Part shown: piece after piece, positions 1 to 6,631 of the stretch | Layout: every line of letters begins with the position of its first letter | Numbering within the stretch: the stretch's first letter is position 1 | Source: CAMTWJ01 sp964643605 | GTDB taxonomy: Bacteria > Patescibacteriota > Saccharimonadia > Saccharimonadales > 2-12-FULL-41-12 | Assembly (NCBI GenBank): GCA_964643605.1 | Contig: CAZXTF010000017.1 | Span: 1-17,957, forward strand | Direction: 5' to 3' | DNA: 17,957 nucleotides | The notes under the pieces: model-generated | What the model was told of the DNA's origin: nothing | The model's database searches: none | The model's input: the letters and a program-made list of their open reading frames with translations, nothing else | Program-made: the position numbers and the translations under genes

Positions 1-237
1 ATACTCAAAACGGGGAGGACGTTCGCAGTAGCATTTTTTCTTGATGATTTCTTCTTCTTCGAGCATATCAATACGCTGGCTAAGTGTACGAGGGCTGATG
101 CCAGATAATGAAGCCTCGAGAGATGAGAAGGTCGCCGGCTTGCTAGAAAGATCTCGGATAATGAGGGGGGTCCACTTGTCCCCAAGTACTTCGAGGGCTC
201 GCTGGATACAACCTGGTTTTGCTTCTAGTGTTTTCAT
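1..237 (-). CDS. HxlR-family winged-helix transcriptional regulator (C-terminus cut by window edge)
   Basis: Reading the minus strand from the ATG at 237 gives 79 residues that run off the window. They follow the HxlR (PF01638) pattern: an N-terminal Cys in PGCIQRALEVLGDKWTPLII, then the winged-helix core RDLSSKPATFSSLE, the recognition segment GISPRTLSQRIDMLEEE, and the wing CERPPRFEY. Family members are redox- or aldehyde/quinone-responsive repressors, and the conserved Cys (about residue 11) is the usual sensor. It is divergent from a flavin reductase, an arrangement typical of HxlR/YodB-type regulators that repress their neighbour. An in-frame ATG at 246 overlaps a TATAAT box, so the ATG at 237, 7 nt past that box, is preferred; the mRNA would be leaderless. 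Family call is confident; the inducer is unknown. Confidence 0.9.
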   Translation of the reverse strand, partial: MKTLEAKPGCIQRALEVLGDKWTPLIIRDLSSKPATFSSLEASLSGISPRTLSQRIDMLEEEEIIKKKCYCERPPRFEY

Positions 238-244
238 GATCTCC

Positions 245-273
245 ATTATAAGTGAAAATAAAAAGCTTTACAA
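245..273 (-). promoter_or_regulatory. Promoter of the HxlR-type regulator
   Basis: On the minus strand, -35 TTGTAA (273-268), a 17-nt spacer and a perfect -10 TATAAT (250-245). Transcription would begin at or next to the ATG at 237, leaving no room for an SD. The -35 overlaps that of the divergent reductase promoter, so the two polymerases should compete. Confidence 0.65.
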
Positions 274-294
274 AATATAGTTAGTAACTATACT
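267..294 (+). promoter_or_regulatory. Promoter of the FMN reductase gene
   Basis: -35 TTTACA (267-272), 16-nt spacer, -10 TATACT (289-294); each box is 5/6 to the sigma70 consensus. The palindromic operators lie over the spacer and -10, so a bound repressor would block it. Confidence 0.6.
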
Positions 295-303
295 AAGTAT
301 AGT
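276..303. promoter_or_regulatory. Two overlapping 17-bp palindromic operators
   Basis: TATAGTTAGTAACTATA (276-292) and ACTATACTAAGTATAGT (287-303) are each perfect inverted repeats around a single central base, and they share ACTATA. They lie between the divergent regulator and reductase genes and cover the reductase -10. Dimeric winged-helix repressors of the HxlR family bind such sites. Assignment to the adjacent regulator is inference. Confidence 0.7.
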
Positions 304-324
304 AATTAGTAAAAAGGAGAAACA

Positions 325-891
325 ATGGCACTAAAAATAGCAGTAATTGTCGGTAGTACACGAGAAGCCCGTGCAGGCAAGCATGTTGCCAACTGGTTTT
401 ATGAACAAGTAAAAGATAGCAAAGAGATAGAGTTCGATATAGTTGATCTGGCCGAAGAGGATCTACCATTTCTTAATGAGCCTGGCTTGCCGTCTATGGG
501 CAACTACCAGCTTGAATCCACCAAGAAGTGGAGTGAAAAAATTGCGAGTTACGACGGATATGTTTTTGTGACGCCAGAATACAACCATGGCTACCCAGCA
601 ACACTTAAGAACGCTATAGATACAATTTATTCAGAGTGGCAAAAGAAGCCGGTAGCTTTTGTAGGTTACGGTGCTATAGGTGCTGTTCGGTCAATTGAGC
701 AGCTTGTACAGGTTACTGCACAGATTGGTATGGTGCCAATTCCGTCCGCCACAGTAAATATTATTGAGTCGTATGCTGCTATAGACGAGGCAGGAAATAT
801 TAAACCTGAATCTATAAAAGGCCCTGGTCCCCAAAAACTGGTAAAAGAACTTACTTGGTGGGCCAAGCTTCTTAAGCCAGCCCGCAGCTAG
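325..891 (+). CDS. NADPH-dependent FMN reductase (flavodoxin-like fold)
   Basis: The 188-residue protein matches the NADPH-dependent FMN reductase family (COG0431, PF03358). The N-terminal strand and phosphate-binding loop VIVGSTREARAGKHVANW binds FMN phosphate; the middle motif TPEYNHGYPATLKNAID is the second flavin-contacting signature, followed by KPVAFVGYGAIGAVRS. Relatives are cytosolic homodimers that reduce FMN, quinones or azo compounds with NAD(P)H. A clear SD (AAGGAG, 314-319) sits 5 nt before the ATG. Divergent from an HxlR-type repressor with palindromes over the promoter, it is probably induced by electrophile or oxidative stress. Length is normal for the family; the substrate cannot be told from sequence. 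Confidence 0.9.
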   Translation: MALKIAVIVGSTREARAGKHVANWFYEQVKDSKEIEFDIVDLAEEDLPFLNEPGLPSMGNYQLESTKKWSEKIASYDGYVFVTPEYNHGYPATLKNAIDTIYSEWQKKPVAFVGYGAIGAVRSIEQLVQVTAQIGMVPIPSATVNIIESYAAIDEAGNIKPESIKGPGPQKLVKELTWWAKLLKPARS

Positions 892-924
892 CCCATTAGG
901 TTATTCTGTATTACCATTAAGGTA

Positions 925-2502
925 ATGCGTAGAGTATTGCTAGCACTGCTTTTATTGCCCGCTTTTGCATTGGCTATTCCTGCAGATGCTCAGAGCTTTG
1001 AGTCTATCGAGAATTTTGACTCGCAAATTTATATCTCAAAACAAAACGTAGCTGAAATTGCCGAAACGATTCAGTATAATTTTGGCACAACACAGAGGCA
1101 CGGCATCTATCGAGACATTCCTATAGATTACGTTGATAATAATGGCCAAATATTTAAGATTGTCGCTGAACTCAACGATATAACCGACCAGAACGGCAAT
1201 AAAGTTAAGAGCGAAACAAATACAGAAGGTGGTAATTTTCGTATAAAAATCGGAGATCCAGATAAAACTGTCACCGGAATGCAAACATACAGAATTAGCT
1301 ACAAACTGTGGCCAATTGTTACACAAAAGGGGAGTAAAGGTTTTTTAAATCTCGACATTACTGGTAATGGCTGGCAGGTGCCCATTCACCATGCGGCTGC
1401 TATCATCCGCTTTGATGGAATAGCCGTAGATAAGATGGTTTGCTTTACTGGTGCTCAAGGCTCCAAAACGAGAGATTGTACGATTACTAGTAACACGATC
1501 AAAGCTTCAGGGCTGCGGGCAGGCGAAGGGTTAACGGTTAATGCTGACTTACCCGCAGGGTATGTCGAGAAATATTTAGAGCCTGGGCAAAGTCGCCCGA
1601 TGACAAAAGGTGATTATATTGGTCTTGCAATTGTTGGCGCTATTTTTGGAGTAGGGCTCTTAGTGGCTCTTGTGTTTTTGCTGCGTTATCTCAGGGAACG
1701 GCATCGCAAGAAAAGCCAAACAATTATTCCAGAATATGAACCTCCAAAAGATTTGAGTGTTGCCGAGATTGGCCACTTGCAAGATGATGTATCCAACACT
1801 AGAGAAGTCACCGCTATGCTGGTTGATATGGCGGTAAAAGGTTATATCAAGATTGAACAAACAAAACCCAAGAAGTTATTTGCAAAGGCTAAATATGCTC
1901 TTCATAAGCTCAAAGAGTCTGCGGGACTTTCTAGCGAAGAAGCACAATTACTTAATGCAATTTTTGTAAATGCAACTGATGGCAAAGTCGAGGTTGATAA
2001 GCTTGACCGATCAAAAATGGCTACCACCACAGCTGCAATTTACAGCAGTACCAAAAAATCACTAAAAGCAAAAGGATTTTACGGCAGCTTTAAGAGCGAA
2101 CCAAATATTATCGAAAAGATGCTTGATACCGGAAATATCAGCGATGAAGGTGCCAAAATGTGGGCCAAAATTGAAGGGTTTAAGCTGTATCTGAGCGTGG
2201 TCGAAAAAGACCGCCTAAAATTTAGCGATGCTCCCGAGAAGACGCCCGAACTCTTTAGTAAAATGCTGCCCTATGCAATTGCTCTGGGCGTTGAGAAGGA
2301 ATGGGCCAAACAGTTCGAAGGAATTGACATATCTCAAAATACTAATTGGTATGTGGGTTCGTACGCAGCTTTTAGTGCTGCTAACTTAACACGTGACTTA
2401 AATAGCAGCTTTGCTCCAGTAGTAAGCTCTAATTCTAGTGTCTCTTCGTCTGGTGGCTCCTCTGGCGGTGGTTTTGGTGGTGGCGGCGGCGGAAGCTGGT
2501 AG
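925..2502 (+). CDS. DUF2207 family membrane protein
   Basis: The 525 residues begin with a signal peptide (MRRVLLALLLLPAFALAIPADAQ). An extracytoplasmic domain of about 200 residues follows, with the DUF2207 features YNFGTTQRHGIYRDIP and a beta-rich region ending TVNADLPAGYVEKY. A membrane segment lies at about 232-254 and is followed by basic RYLRERHRKK, then a cytoplasmic helical region containing SVAEIGHLQDDVSNTREVTAMLVDMAVKGYIKIEQ, which resembles a winged helix. The end is a Ser/Gly-rich tail finishing GGGGGGSW, characteristic of this family (PF09972, YciQ-like). The usual second hydrophobic block before the tail is weak (MLPYAIALGV). The function of the family is unknown. A short AAGG lies only 3 nt before the ATG. 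Confidence 0.88.
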   Translation: MRRVLLALLLLPAFALAIPADAQSFESIENFDSQIYISKQNVAEIAETIQYNFGTTQRHGIYRDIPIDYVDNNGQIFKIVAELNDITDQNGNKVKSETNTEGGNFRIKIGDPDKTVTGMQTYRISYKLWPIVTQKGSKGFLNLDITGNGWQVPIHHAAAIIRFDGIAVDKMVCFTGAQGSKTRDCTITSNTIKASGLRAGEGLTVNADLPAGYVEKYLEPGQSRPMTKGDYIGLAIVGAIFGVGLLVALVFLLRYLRERHRKKSQTIIPEYEPPKDLSVAEIGHLQDDVSNTREVTAMLVDMAVKGYIKIEQTKPKKLFAKAKYALHKLKESAGLSSEEAQLLNAIFVNATDGKVEVDKLDRSKMATTTAAIYSSTKKSLKAKGFYGSFKSEPNIIEKMLDTGNISDEGAKMWAKIEGFKLYLSVVEKDRLKFSDAPEKTPELFSKMLPYAIALGVEKEWAKQFEGIDISQNTNWYVGSYAAFSAANLTRDLNSSFAPVVSSNSSVSSSGGSSGGGFGGGGGGSW

Positions 2503-2511
2503 AATAAGAAT
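2497..2511 (+). promoter_or_regulatory. Extended -10 element directly before the 2512 gene
   Basis: TGG then TAGAAT (2500-2505), 6 nt before the ATG at 2512. This fits an extended -10 (TGn-TANNAT) giving a leaderless mRNA; no SD or recognisable -35 is seen. It overlaps the stop of the DUF2207 gene. Confidence 0.4.
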
Positions 2512-2856
2512 ATGCATAATCCTGAATTTGTAAATGATAAATCTGATTCGCCTGAGAACATAGGCCGATTTAAGAGAGCTACTCACTTCTTGCTGGGAGT
2601 CGTAGCTCGTGAGAAAGATCAGAATCCAGATAGTGAGCTACCACTTGTACTGCGAGATCCTATCGGCGCTGGGCTTGATCGACATTTTATCGATACCGGA
2701 ATTCCAACATGCTGGTCCCCAAACCGTAATATACCCTCAGGCGGCGATATTATGAGACTGAATCCCGATGAGGTTGAGCAACTCTACAGAGCTGCTGAAT
2801 ATACCGAACAAAAAGCAGCTGAACTTACAGCAGATAACGGACACAATGCTGAGTAG
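2512..2856 (+). CDS. Hypothetical protein, 114 aa
   Basis: Not recognised. It is a soluble, mixed-charge protein without signal peptide or membrane segment. A central stretch reads LPLVLRDPIGAGLDRHFI, followed by CWSPNRNIPSGGDIMRLN and an acidic helical end, DEVEQLYRAAEYTEQKAAEL. It starts 9 nt after the DUF2207 stop with no SD but with a TAGAAT box 6 nt before the ATG. It ends close to a convergent gene. Coding is supported by the uninterrupted frame and gene-like composition; the product is probably lineage-specific. Confidence 0.7.
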   Translation: MHNPEFVNDKSDSPENIGRFKRATHFLLGVVAREKDQNPDSELPLVLRDPIGAGLDRHFIDTGIPTCWSPNRNIPSGGDIMRLNPDEVEQLYRAAEYTEQKAAELTADNGHNAE

Positions 2857-2871
2857 CCTAGTATAACAGTA

Positions 2872-3156
2872 TCAGGATTTTAGGATACTTGGAGGCTCTA
2901 CTCCGGCCGCCACCAATAGTTGGATATTTCCTAGTCTTTGAATCACTTGTGCTTGAGGTGGGAGGCAACGGTCAGGCGTAAGTGGATCCCGAGCGGAAAG
3001 AGTATTTTCTACTCGATGGTCCATGTTATTTGTGTACTGGTCATTTAAGTAGCTAGTGGCTGTATTCCACTGTTCAGCGGTCCAGGGCTCACCTGTATCG
3101 AGGCTGTTTTTTAGAGTTTGCCACTCTGATAATGTCTCGTGGAGCTTTCTATTCAT
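2872..3156 (-). CDS. Hypothetical protein, 94 aa, downstream of a tRNA
   Basis: Not recognised. A soluble protein with a Trp-containing helical start (LHETLSEWQTLKNSL, GEPWTAEQWNTATSYL) and a C-terminal part reading LPPQAQVIQRLGNIQLLVAAG. The ATG at 3156 (MNRKLHE) is preferred over an upstream in-frame TTG at 3168, although neither has an SD. The gene begins 25 nt after the 3' end of a tRNA on the same strand with no terminator between, so it is probably co-transcribed with the tRNA and released by tRNA 3' processing. Confidence 0.65.
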   Translation of the reverse strand: MNRKLHETLSEWQTLKNSLDTGEPWTAEQWNTATSYLNDQYTNNMDHRVENTLSARDPLTPDRCLPPQAQVIQRLGNIQLLVAAGVEPPSILKS

Positions 3157-3181
3157 AAAATAAATCAATTAAGTCCAATTC

Positions 3182-3257
3182 TGGTGGGGCAGGCAGGATT
3201 TGAACCTGCGACCAATCGGTTATGAGCCGACTGCTCTAACCCCTGAGCTACTGCCCC
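3182..3257 (-). tRNA. tRNA with CAU anticodon, probably tRNA-Ile2 (lysidine type)
   Basis: A full 76-nt cloverleaf on the minus strand: acceptor GGGGCAG/CTGCCCC (7 bp), D-stem GCTC, anticodon arm GTCGG-CTCATAA-CCGAT, T-arm GCAGGTTCAAATCCTGC, A73 and an encoded CCA. The anticodon is CAU. The D-stem has C11:G24, as in elongators, so it is not the initiator. Its anticodon arm (CGG-CTCATAA-CCG) resembles bacterial tRNA-Ile2, whereas the CAU tRNA at 17831 resembles elongator Met. The Ile2 assignment is therefore by elimination and similarity, and rests on C34 being modified to lysidine by TilS. Confidence 0.85.
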
Positions 3258-3273
3258 GCCAAATGCACGCACC

Positions 3274-3321
3274 GTATTAGCCTGCTTTCTGGCAGAGCCA
3301 GAAACTCTGCTAATACTTTTT
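3274..3321 (+). terminator. Two-tier hairpin followed by T5
   Basis: Outer stem GTATTAGC (3274-3281) pairs with GCTAATAC (3309-3316); inner stem TTTCTGG (3286-3292) pairs with CCAGAAA (3298-3304) around CAGAG; TTTTT follows. On the + strand this has intrinsic-terminator shape and would stop rightward transcription ahead of the 3488 operon. On the minus strand it lies 17 nt before the tRNA and could be a leader hairpin instead. Confidence 0.45.
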
Positions 3322-3349
3322 GAATTGTACGTTGTTATTTACTTGCGAT

Positions 3350-3382
3350 GCTCGCTTCTTCGTACGAAAGTACGATTCGCTG
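3350..3382. other. Small hairpin with GAAA loop in a gene-free stretch
   Basis: TCGTAC-GAAA-GTACGA forms a 6-bp stem with a GNRA tetraloop on the + strand, flanked by related TTGCGATGCTCGCTTCTTC and GATTCGCTGTGCTTCTTG segments. The 3258-3474 interval holds this, the larger hairpin to its left, and no recognisable gene. Confidence 0.35.
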
Positions 3383-3474
3383 TGCTTCTTGTAAACGCCT
3401 AGTACAATCCTAAAATGCGCAGATTTGGCTAGTTGATGCGTAACAGATATGAGTATACCAGAGGAGGGAGCAAA

Positions 3475-3495
3475 ATGTTAGGAGAAGTTGTATAA
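3475..3495 (+). CDS. Possible six-residue leader peptide MLGEVV
   Basis: A strong SD (GAGGAGGGAG, 3461-3470) is well placed before ATG 3475, which opens only MLGEVV before TAA. This mini-ORF overlaps a TTG start (3488) and ends 13 nt before the ATG (3509) of the DivIC-like gene in another frame. It could couple translation by reinitiation; it may equally be a chance ATG behind an SD. Speculative. Confidence 0.3.
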   Translation: MLGEVV

Positions 3496-3508
3496 TAATA
3501 TCTACCGT

Positions 3509-3964
3509 ATGCTACCAGAAATAAATACAAATAAATATAAACAAAAACTACAGCCATTTCTTGAGGTCCGAGTTATTGGCTTGGTGGTTTTTGCGATAAT
3601 TATCTTGCTTGTTAGCTGGAGTGGTTTAAAGGTTTTGCAGACAAACTATGAGCTCGAGAAAAAAATGGCCCAATTGCAACAACGCAATAGTCTGCAAAAA
3701 CTCGAGAACGAAAATATAAAACTCAAAAATACGTATTATGAATCCGGCCAATATCTTGAATTAACTGCACGGCGACAATTCAACAAAGCTGCTCCGGGCG
3801 AAAGGCTATATCTGGTGCCAGTAAATGTTGCTATGGCAAAGACTGTTGATTTACCAAAAGAGCAGGTTACTGCCAAAAAAGAGCCAGCCCCAAAGCCACG
3901 ATACCAGCAAAATATTGATGATTGGATGAGATTTTTATTTCAAAGAAAACAACAAGATAGCTAA
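3509..3964 (+). CDS. DivIC/FtsB-like septum formation initiator protein
   Basis: A single-pass membrane protein with the order expected of DivIC/FtsB (PF04977): short cytoplasmic N-terminus, one membrane helix (VIGLVVFAIIILLVSW), a coiled coil (YELEKKMAQLQQRN to LENENIKLKN), then the family hallmark YYESGQYLELTARRQFNKAA followed by PGERLYLVPV. A Pro/Lys-rich tail ends near DDWMRFLF. Such proteins link the FtsQ/FtsL complex in the divisome. Start choice is uncertain: an in-frame TTG at 3488 has GGAG 3 nt upstream and would add seven residues, while ATG 3509 has no SD but a TATAAT at 3491-3496. It is the first gene of the long + strand run. Confidence 0.82.
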   Translation: MLPEINTNKYKQKLQPFLEVRVIGLVVFAIIILLVSWSGLKVLQTNYELEKKMAQLQQRNSLQKLENENIKLKNTYYESGQYLELTARRQFNKAAPGERLYLVPVNVAMAKTVDLPKEQVTAKKEPAPKPRYQQNIDDWMRFLFQRKQQDS

Positions 3965-3968
3965 TTCT

Positions 3969-3983
3969 TGCTAGAATAAAAAG
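3969..3983 (+). promoter_or_regulatory. Extended -10 element before the PGPGW gene
   Basis: TGC-TAGAAT (3969-3977) lies 6 nt before the ATG at 3984. The extended -10 shape and the absence of an SD suggest an internal promoter giving a leaderless transcript. Confidence 0.4.
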
Positions 3984-4313
3984 ATGCAGAAAGCAAAAAG
4001 AAGCTGGTTTAAACTGCCGTCGAAGATACGGAAACCCATAACGTTAACCGTAGGTCTTATTTTTGTTCTCGCTGCTGGTGCCACGGGGTGGCTGCCGGGT
4101 CCAGGAGGTATACCACTTTTCCTGATTGGTATAGCAATATTGGCCACAGAGTTCGAGTGGGCCGAACGCTTACGTGATTTTGCGCTTCATAAGGTTAAGT
4201 TATTTGGACAGTGGTATAGAGCTCGTAAGATTCTTGGTACGTTTTTGCTGCTACTATGTGCAGGTACCTTTTTAACTATCTCATATCTGTTTTATAATAC
4301 GGTTGCTGGGTAA
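3984..4313 (+). CDS. PGPGW-family small membrane protein
   Basis: The 109-residue protein carries GWLPGPGGIPLFLIGIAIL, the signature of the PGPGW transmembrane family (PF09656). Layout: basic N-terminus (KAKRSWFKLPSKIRKP), first hydrophobic helix (ITLTVGLIFVLAAGATG), the PGPG turn leading into a second hydrophobic segment, then EFEWAERLRDFALHKVKLF, which is amphipathic and charged, and a C-terminal helix (ILGTFLLLLCAGTFLTISYLFY). The family has no established function. It lies 19 nt after the division gene and 33 nt before the serine hydrolase; both other genes concern the envelope. Confidence 0.82.
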   Translation: MQKAKRSWFKLPSKIRKPITLTVGLIFVLAAGATGWLPGPGGIPLFLIGIAILATEFEWAERLRDFALHKVKLFGQWYRARKILGTFLLLLCAGTFLTISYLFYNTVAG

Positions 4314-4346
4314 TACCACTAAAGCCATGACAAAGAGGTATATACA

Positions 4347-5174
4347 GTGAAGAGAATCCTCATCATTATCGCACTGGTCGCCATGGTTGGGGCTGGTATA
4401 AAGCTCTGGCCAACGGTCCGTGAGCATACTGCTTTGTCTGATCCAGATACTATTGCAAATGCACAGTCCGTATATCAACCGCCAGATACTACTCAACTAA
4501 AGCAGCAAATCCAATCTGTTATTGATGCTCATCCAAATCTGCAAATTGGCGTAGGGATTATTAACTTACATAACAATGATGAAATTAGCCTGGGCATTAC
4601 AGAGCCATTTGATGCAGCAAGCACGAACAAGCTTCTGACTGCTACATACTTTTTAAAGCAGGTGGATGAAGGCAAGGAGAGCCTCGATGAGCAGCTTATT
4701 GGTGGCTCTGCTCGTACATTGATCCACAATATGATTGTCGATAGCGACAATACTGCTTGGAAAACCATGAACGACTACTTGGGTCGAGAAAATCTGGAGG
4801 CTTTTGCAGCTACCCTCGGACTTAGCTCATACTCATCTGCAACCAACACAATTTCGGCGATTGATGAAGCTCGTATACTAAAAAATATCGACGGGGGGCA
4901 ATTATCAAACAGCAGCAGGGGCATACTACTCGACTACATGAAAGAGGCCGACTTTAAGGATTATATTGTAGCTGCGGTGCCAGCCAATTACCCTGTGTAT
5001 CATAAAGCTGGCTGGCTGAAAGACCGAGTAAACGATGCGGCGATAATACACATGCAACACGAAAAAATTGTCTTGGTTATCTTTACAAAATCACCGGGGC
5101 AATACGATTACCAAAAAGGCCAAAAACTTTTTCAAGAAATCACAAGTTACTCCATCCAGGCCTTTACTCGGTAG
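4347..5174 (+). CDS. Class A beta-lactamase-fold serine hydrolase, membrane-anchored
   Basis: Starts at GTG with an SD (AGAGG, 8 nt upstream). An N-terminal membrane anchor or signal (ILIIIALVAMVGAGI) precedes a class A beta-lactamase fold (PF13354). Catalytic motifs are visible: SxxK as S92-T-N-K95, SDN as S133-D134-N135, and K220-A221-G222 in place of KTG. The segment between SDN and KAG is short (GLSSYSSATNTISAIDEA) and shows no omega-loop ExxLN motif, so the deacylating Glu166 of true beta-lactamases seems missing. It may therefore be a peptidoglycan-acting acyl-enzyme or D,D-peptidase-like protein rather than a resistance enzyme. Position after a division gene agrees with a cell-wall role. 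The substrate is inference. Confidence 0.82.
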   Translation: MKRILIIIALVAMVGAGIKLWPTVREHTALSDPDTIANAQSVYQPPDTTQLKQQIQSVIDAHPNLQIGVGIINLHNNDEISLGITEPFDAASTNKLLTATYFLKQVDEGKESLDEQLIGGSARTLIHNMIVDSDNTAWKTMNDYLGRENLEAFAATLGLSSYSSATNTISAIDEARILKNIDGGQLSNSSRGILLDYMKEADFKDYIVAAVPANYPVYHKAGWLKDRVNDAAIIHMQHEKIVLVIFTKSPGQYDYQKGQKLFQEITSYSIQAFTR

Positions 5175-5201
5175 GGTCTAAGCAGCTATTATGTATGTAA
5201 T

Positions 5202-6628
5202 ATGAGTGGCGAAAATCCTTCACACATTGGTGTAGTTGATGCAGAACAAGCAGGAGTTTTGCAGCTAGAGCAACATGGTCTTGGTGACCTTGCCCAAGAA
5301 ACTGTTAACTATCAAGGTGAAGAGATTTCTATACAAAAAGTCGTGGAGCTTTGTCCGCACGTAGGCAGCATGATTGTATCAATGGCCGAAAATCTCGATG
5401 GGGTAGAGGGTAGAGACGATATTATTAAGAACACTCTCCAAGGTGCAACACAGGGTGCAGAAGAGCAGCATAGGATTGCTGGCGTAGAAGAATCAGCTAA
5501 AAAAAAATAGAAACTGAAATAGCCGAGCAAGCTACAACAGAGATAACTCAACAATCTACAGAAAAAACCACAGCCCCAAAAAAGCCTGAGGTTGTTCTGC
5601 TGGCAAAGGAAGTTGTAGAAGAAAATCATATCGAGAAAGACCTATCACCTGTTGAAATTACTGAGGAAGCTATCAATCTTCAGCAAGAAGCACAGGCTGC
5701 AAGATTCCACGAAGAAACTCAAAAGATTTATATAAACGACAACCAAGAAGAAGACTTCGAACCCAAAGTAGCGCAATCTGAAGTCACTTCTGACGAAATT
5801 ATCGAAGAAGATCCAATAATAGTAGAGACAAAAATAAGTGAAGAAGTAGAAATCTCACCCGACGTAGAAAAAAATGAACTAGCGATACAGCACTTGCCCG
5901 AACCAGAACCTATAGTTGTTGCCGAAGAAAAAACCGCTCATGAAAGCGTCGAACCCAACCAGTCATTTATTGCTGACATTGCTGAACTTCCAGCAAACGG
6001 AGAGCCAGCACCTTTAGAGACGGCCGAATCAGAAGAAACACCACAGCCTAATCGAGAAGTATCAGTAGAAGAGCCTCAGACAAATATCGAGCAAGACGAA
6101 GTAGTAGAAGCTCAGCTAGAACCAGAGTCTACCGACTTTATCGAGAGAATTTTTATTCAAAAAGACGACCAGGAGCTAGAATATAAGCCTGCACAAAAAG
6201 AAGAGCATATAGTTACGGAAGTTTTTGAAGCATTATCAGAACAGGCAGAAAAGGCTAGCGAGGAGGAGAGAGCAGAAGCCGTAGAGCAATTCTTAGAAGT
6301 TGTCGAAATTGTAAAGTTAATCAAAGAGCAAGAAGAGCCGATAGTGACAGACGAGCTAATTGAAGCGGTGACAGTCTTATTCGAAAAAATTGGCTTAGAG
6401 CAGAACGAGGAAGAGATACAAAAGTTTACTCGAGCTCTTATCACACATAAAGATATCGATGCGATTTTGCAACACATAGCCGAGCAGTCAGAATACCTAG
6501 ATGAAGGTACACATGAGGCAAAGCCAGTTCATACTCAACTGCTCTCGACGGTCACGCAGCTGCTAAAAAATCTTTCTGGGCACACGTATATCGGACGTTT
6601 TGTGCTCAAACTAAATGAGCTATATTAG
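5202..6628 (+). CDS. Long acidic protein of unknown function, interrupted by a -1 frameshift at an A9 run
   Basis: The first frame (5202-5510) gives 102 residues ending EESAKKK and a stop just after nine A's (5499-5507). The -1 frame is open from 5501 through 6628 with no ATG near its beginning; its continuous Glu/Pro/Gln-rich composition shows it is coding. Shifting by -1 at the A run joins them into about 475 residues (...ESAKKK-IETEIAEQATTE...). No homologue is recognised. The N-terminal part is a small soluble domain (VVDAEQAGVLQLEQHGLGDL); the middle is low-complexity and acidic; the last 130 residues look like a folded helical domain (VTVLFEKIGLEQNEEEIQKF, ending YIGRFVLKLNELY). No membrane segment or signal. 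The shift could be slippage, a phase-variable tract, a mutation, or a homopolymer error. The start has no SD; TATTAT lies 9 nt upstream. Confidence 0.75.
5499..5507 (+). repeat. A9 homopolymer at a frame junction
   Basis: Nine consecutive A's read as three Lys codons just before TAG; a tenth A, or a -1 slip, merges the upstream frame with the long downstream open frame. It is a classic substrate for transcriptional slippage. Confidence 0.85.
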
Positions 6629-6631
6629 ACG

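Noticed and set aside
41..280. 79-codon + strand frame at the left edge
   Set aside because: It is the complement of the HxlR-type regulator, whose minus-strand translation matches the family over its whole visible length.
2868..2889. AGTATC...GATACT hairpin between convergent genes as terminator
   Set aside because: Six A/T-rich pairs with a 10-nt loop and no T-run on either strand; too weak to call.
6157..6477. Ser/Cys-rich minus-strand frame
   Set aside because: Antisense of the Glu-rich segment of the acidic protein: GAA/GAG codons become TTC/CTC, giving artificial low complexity.
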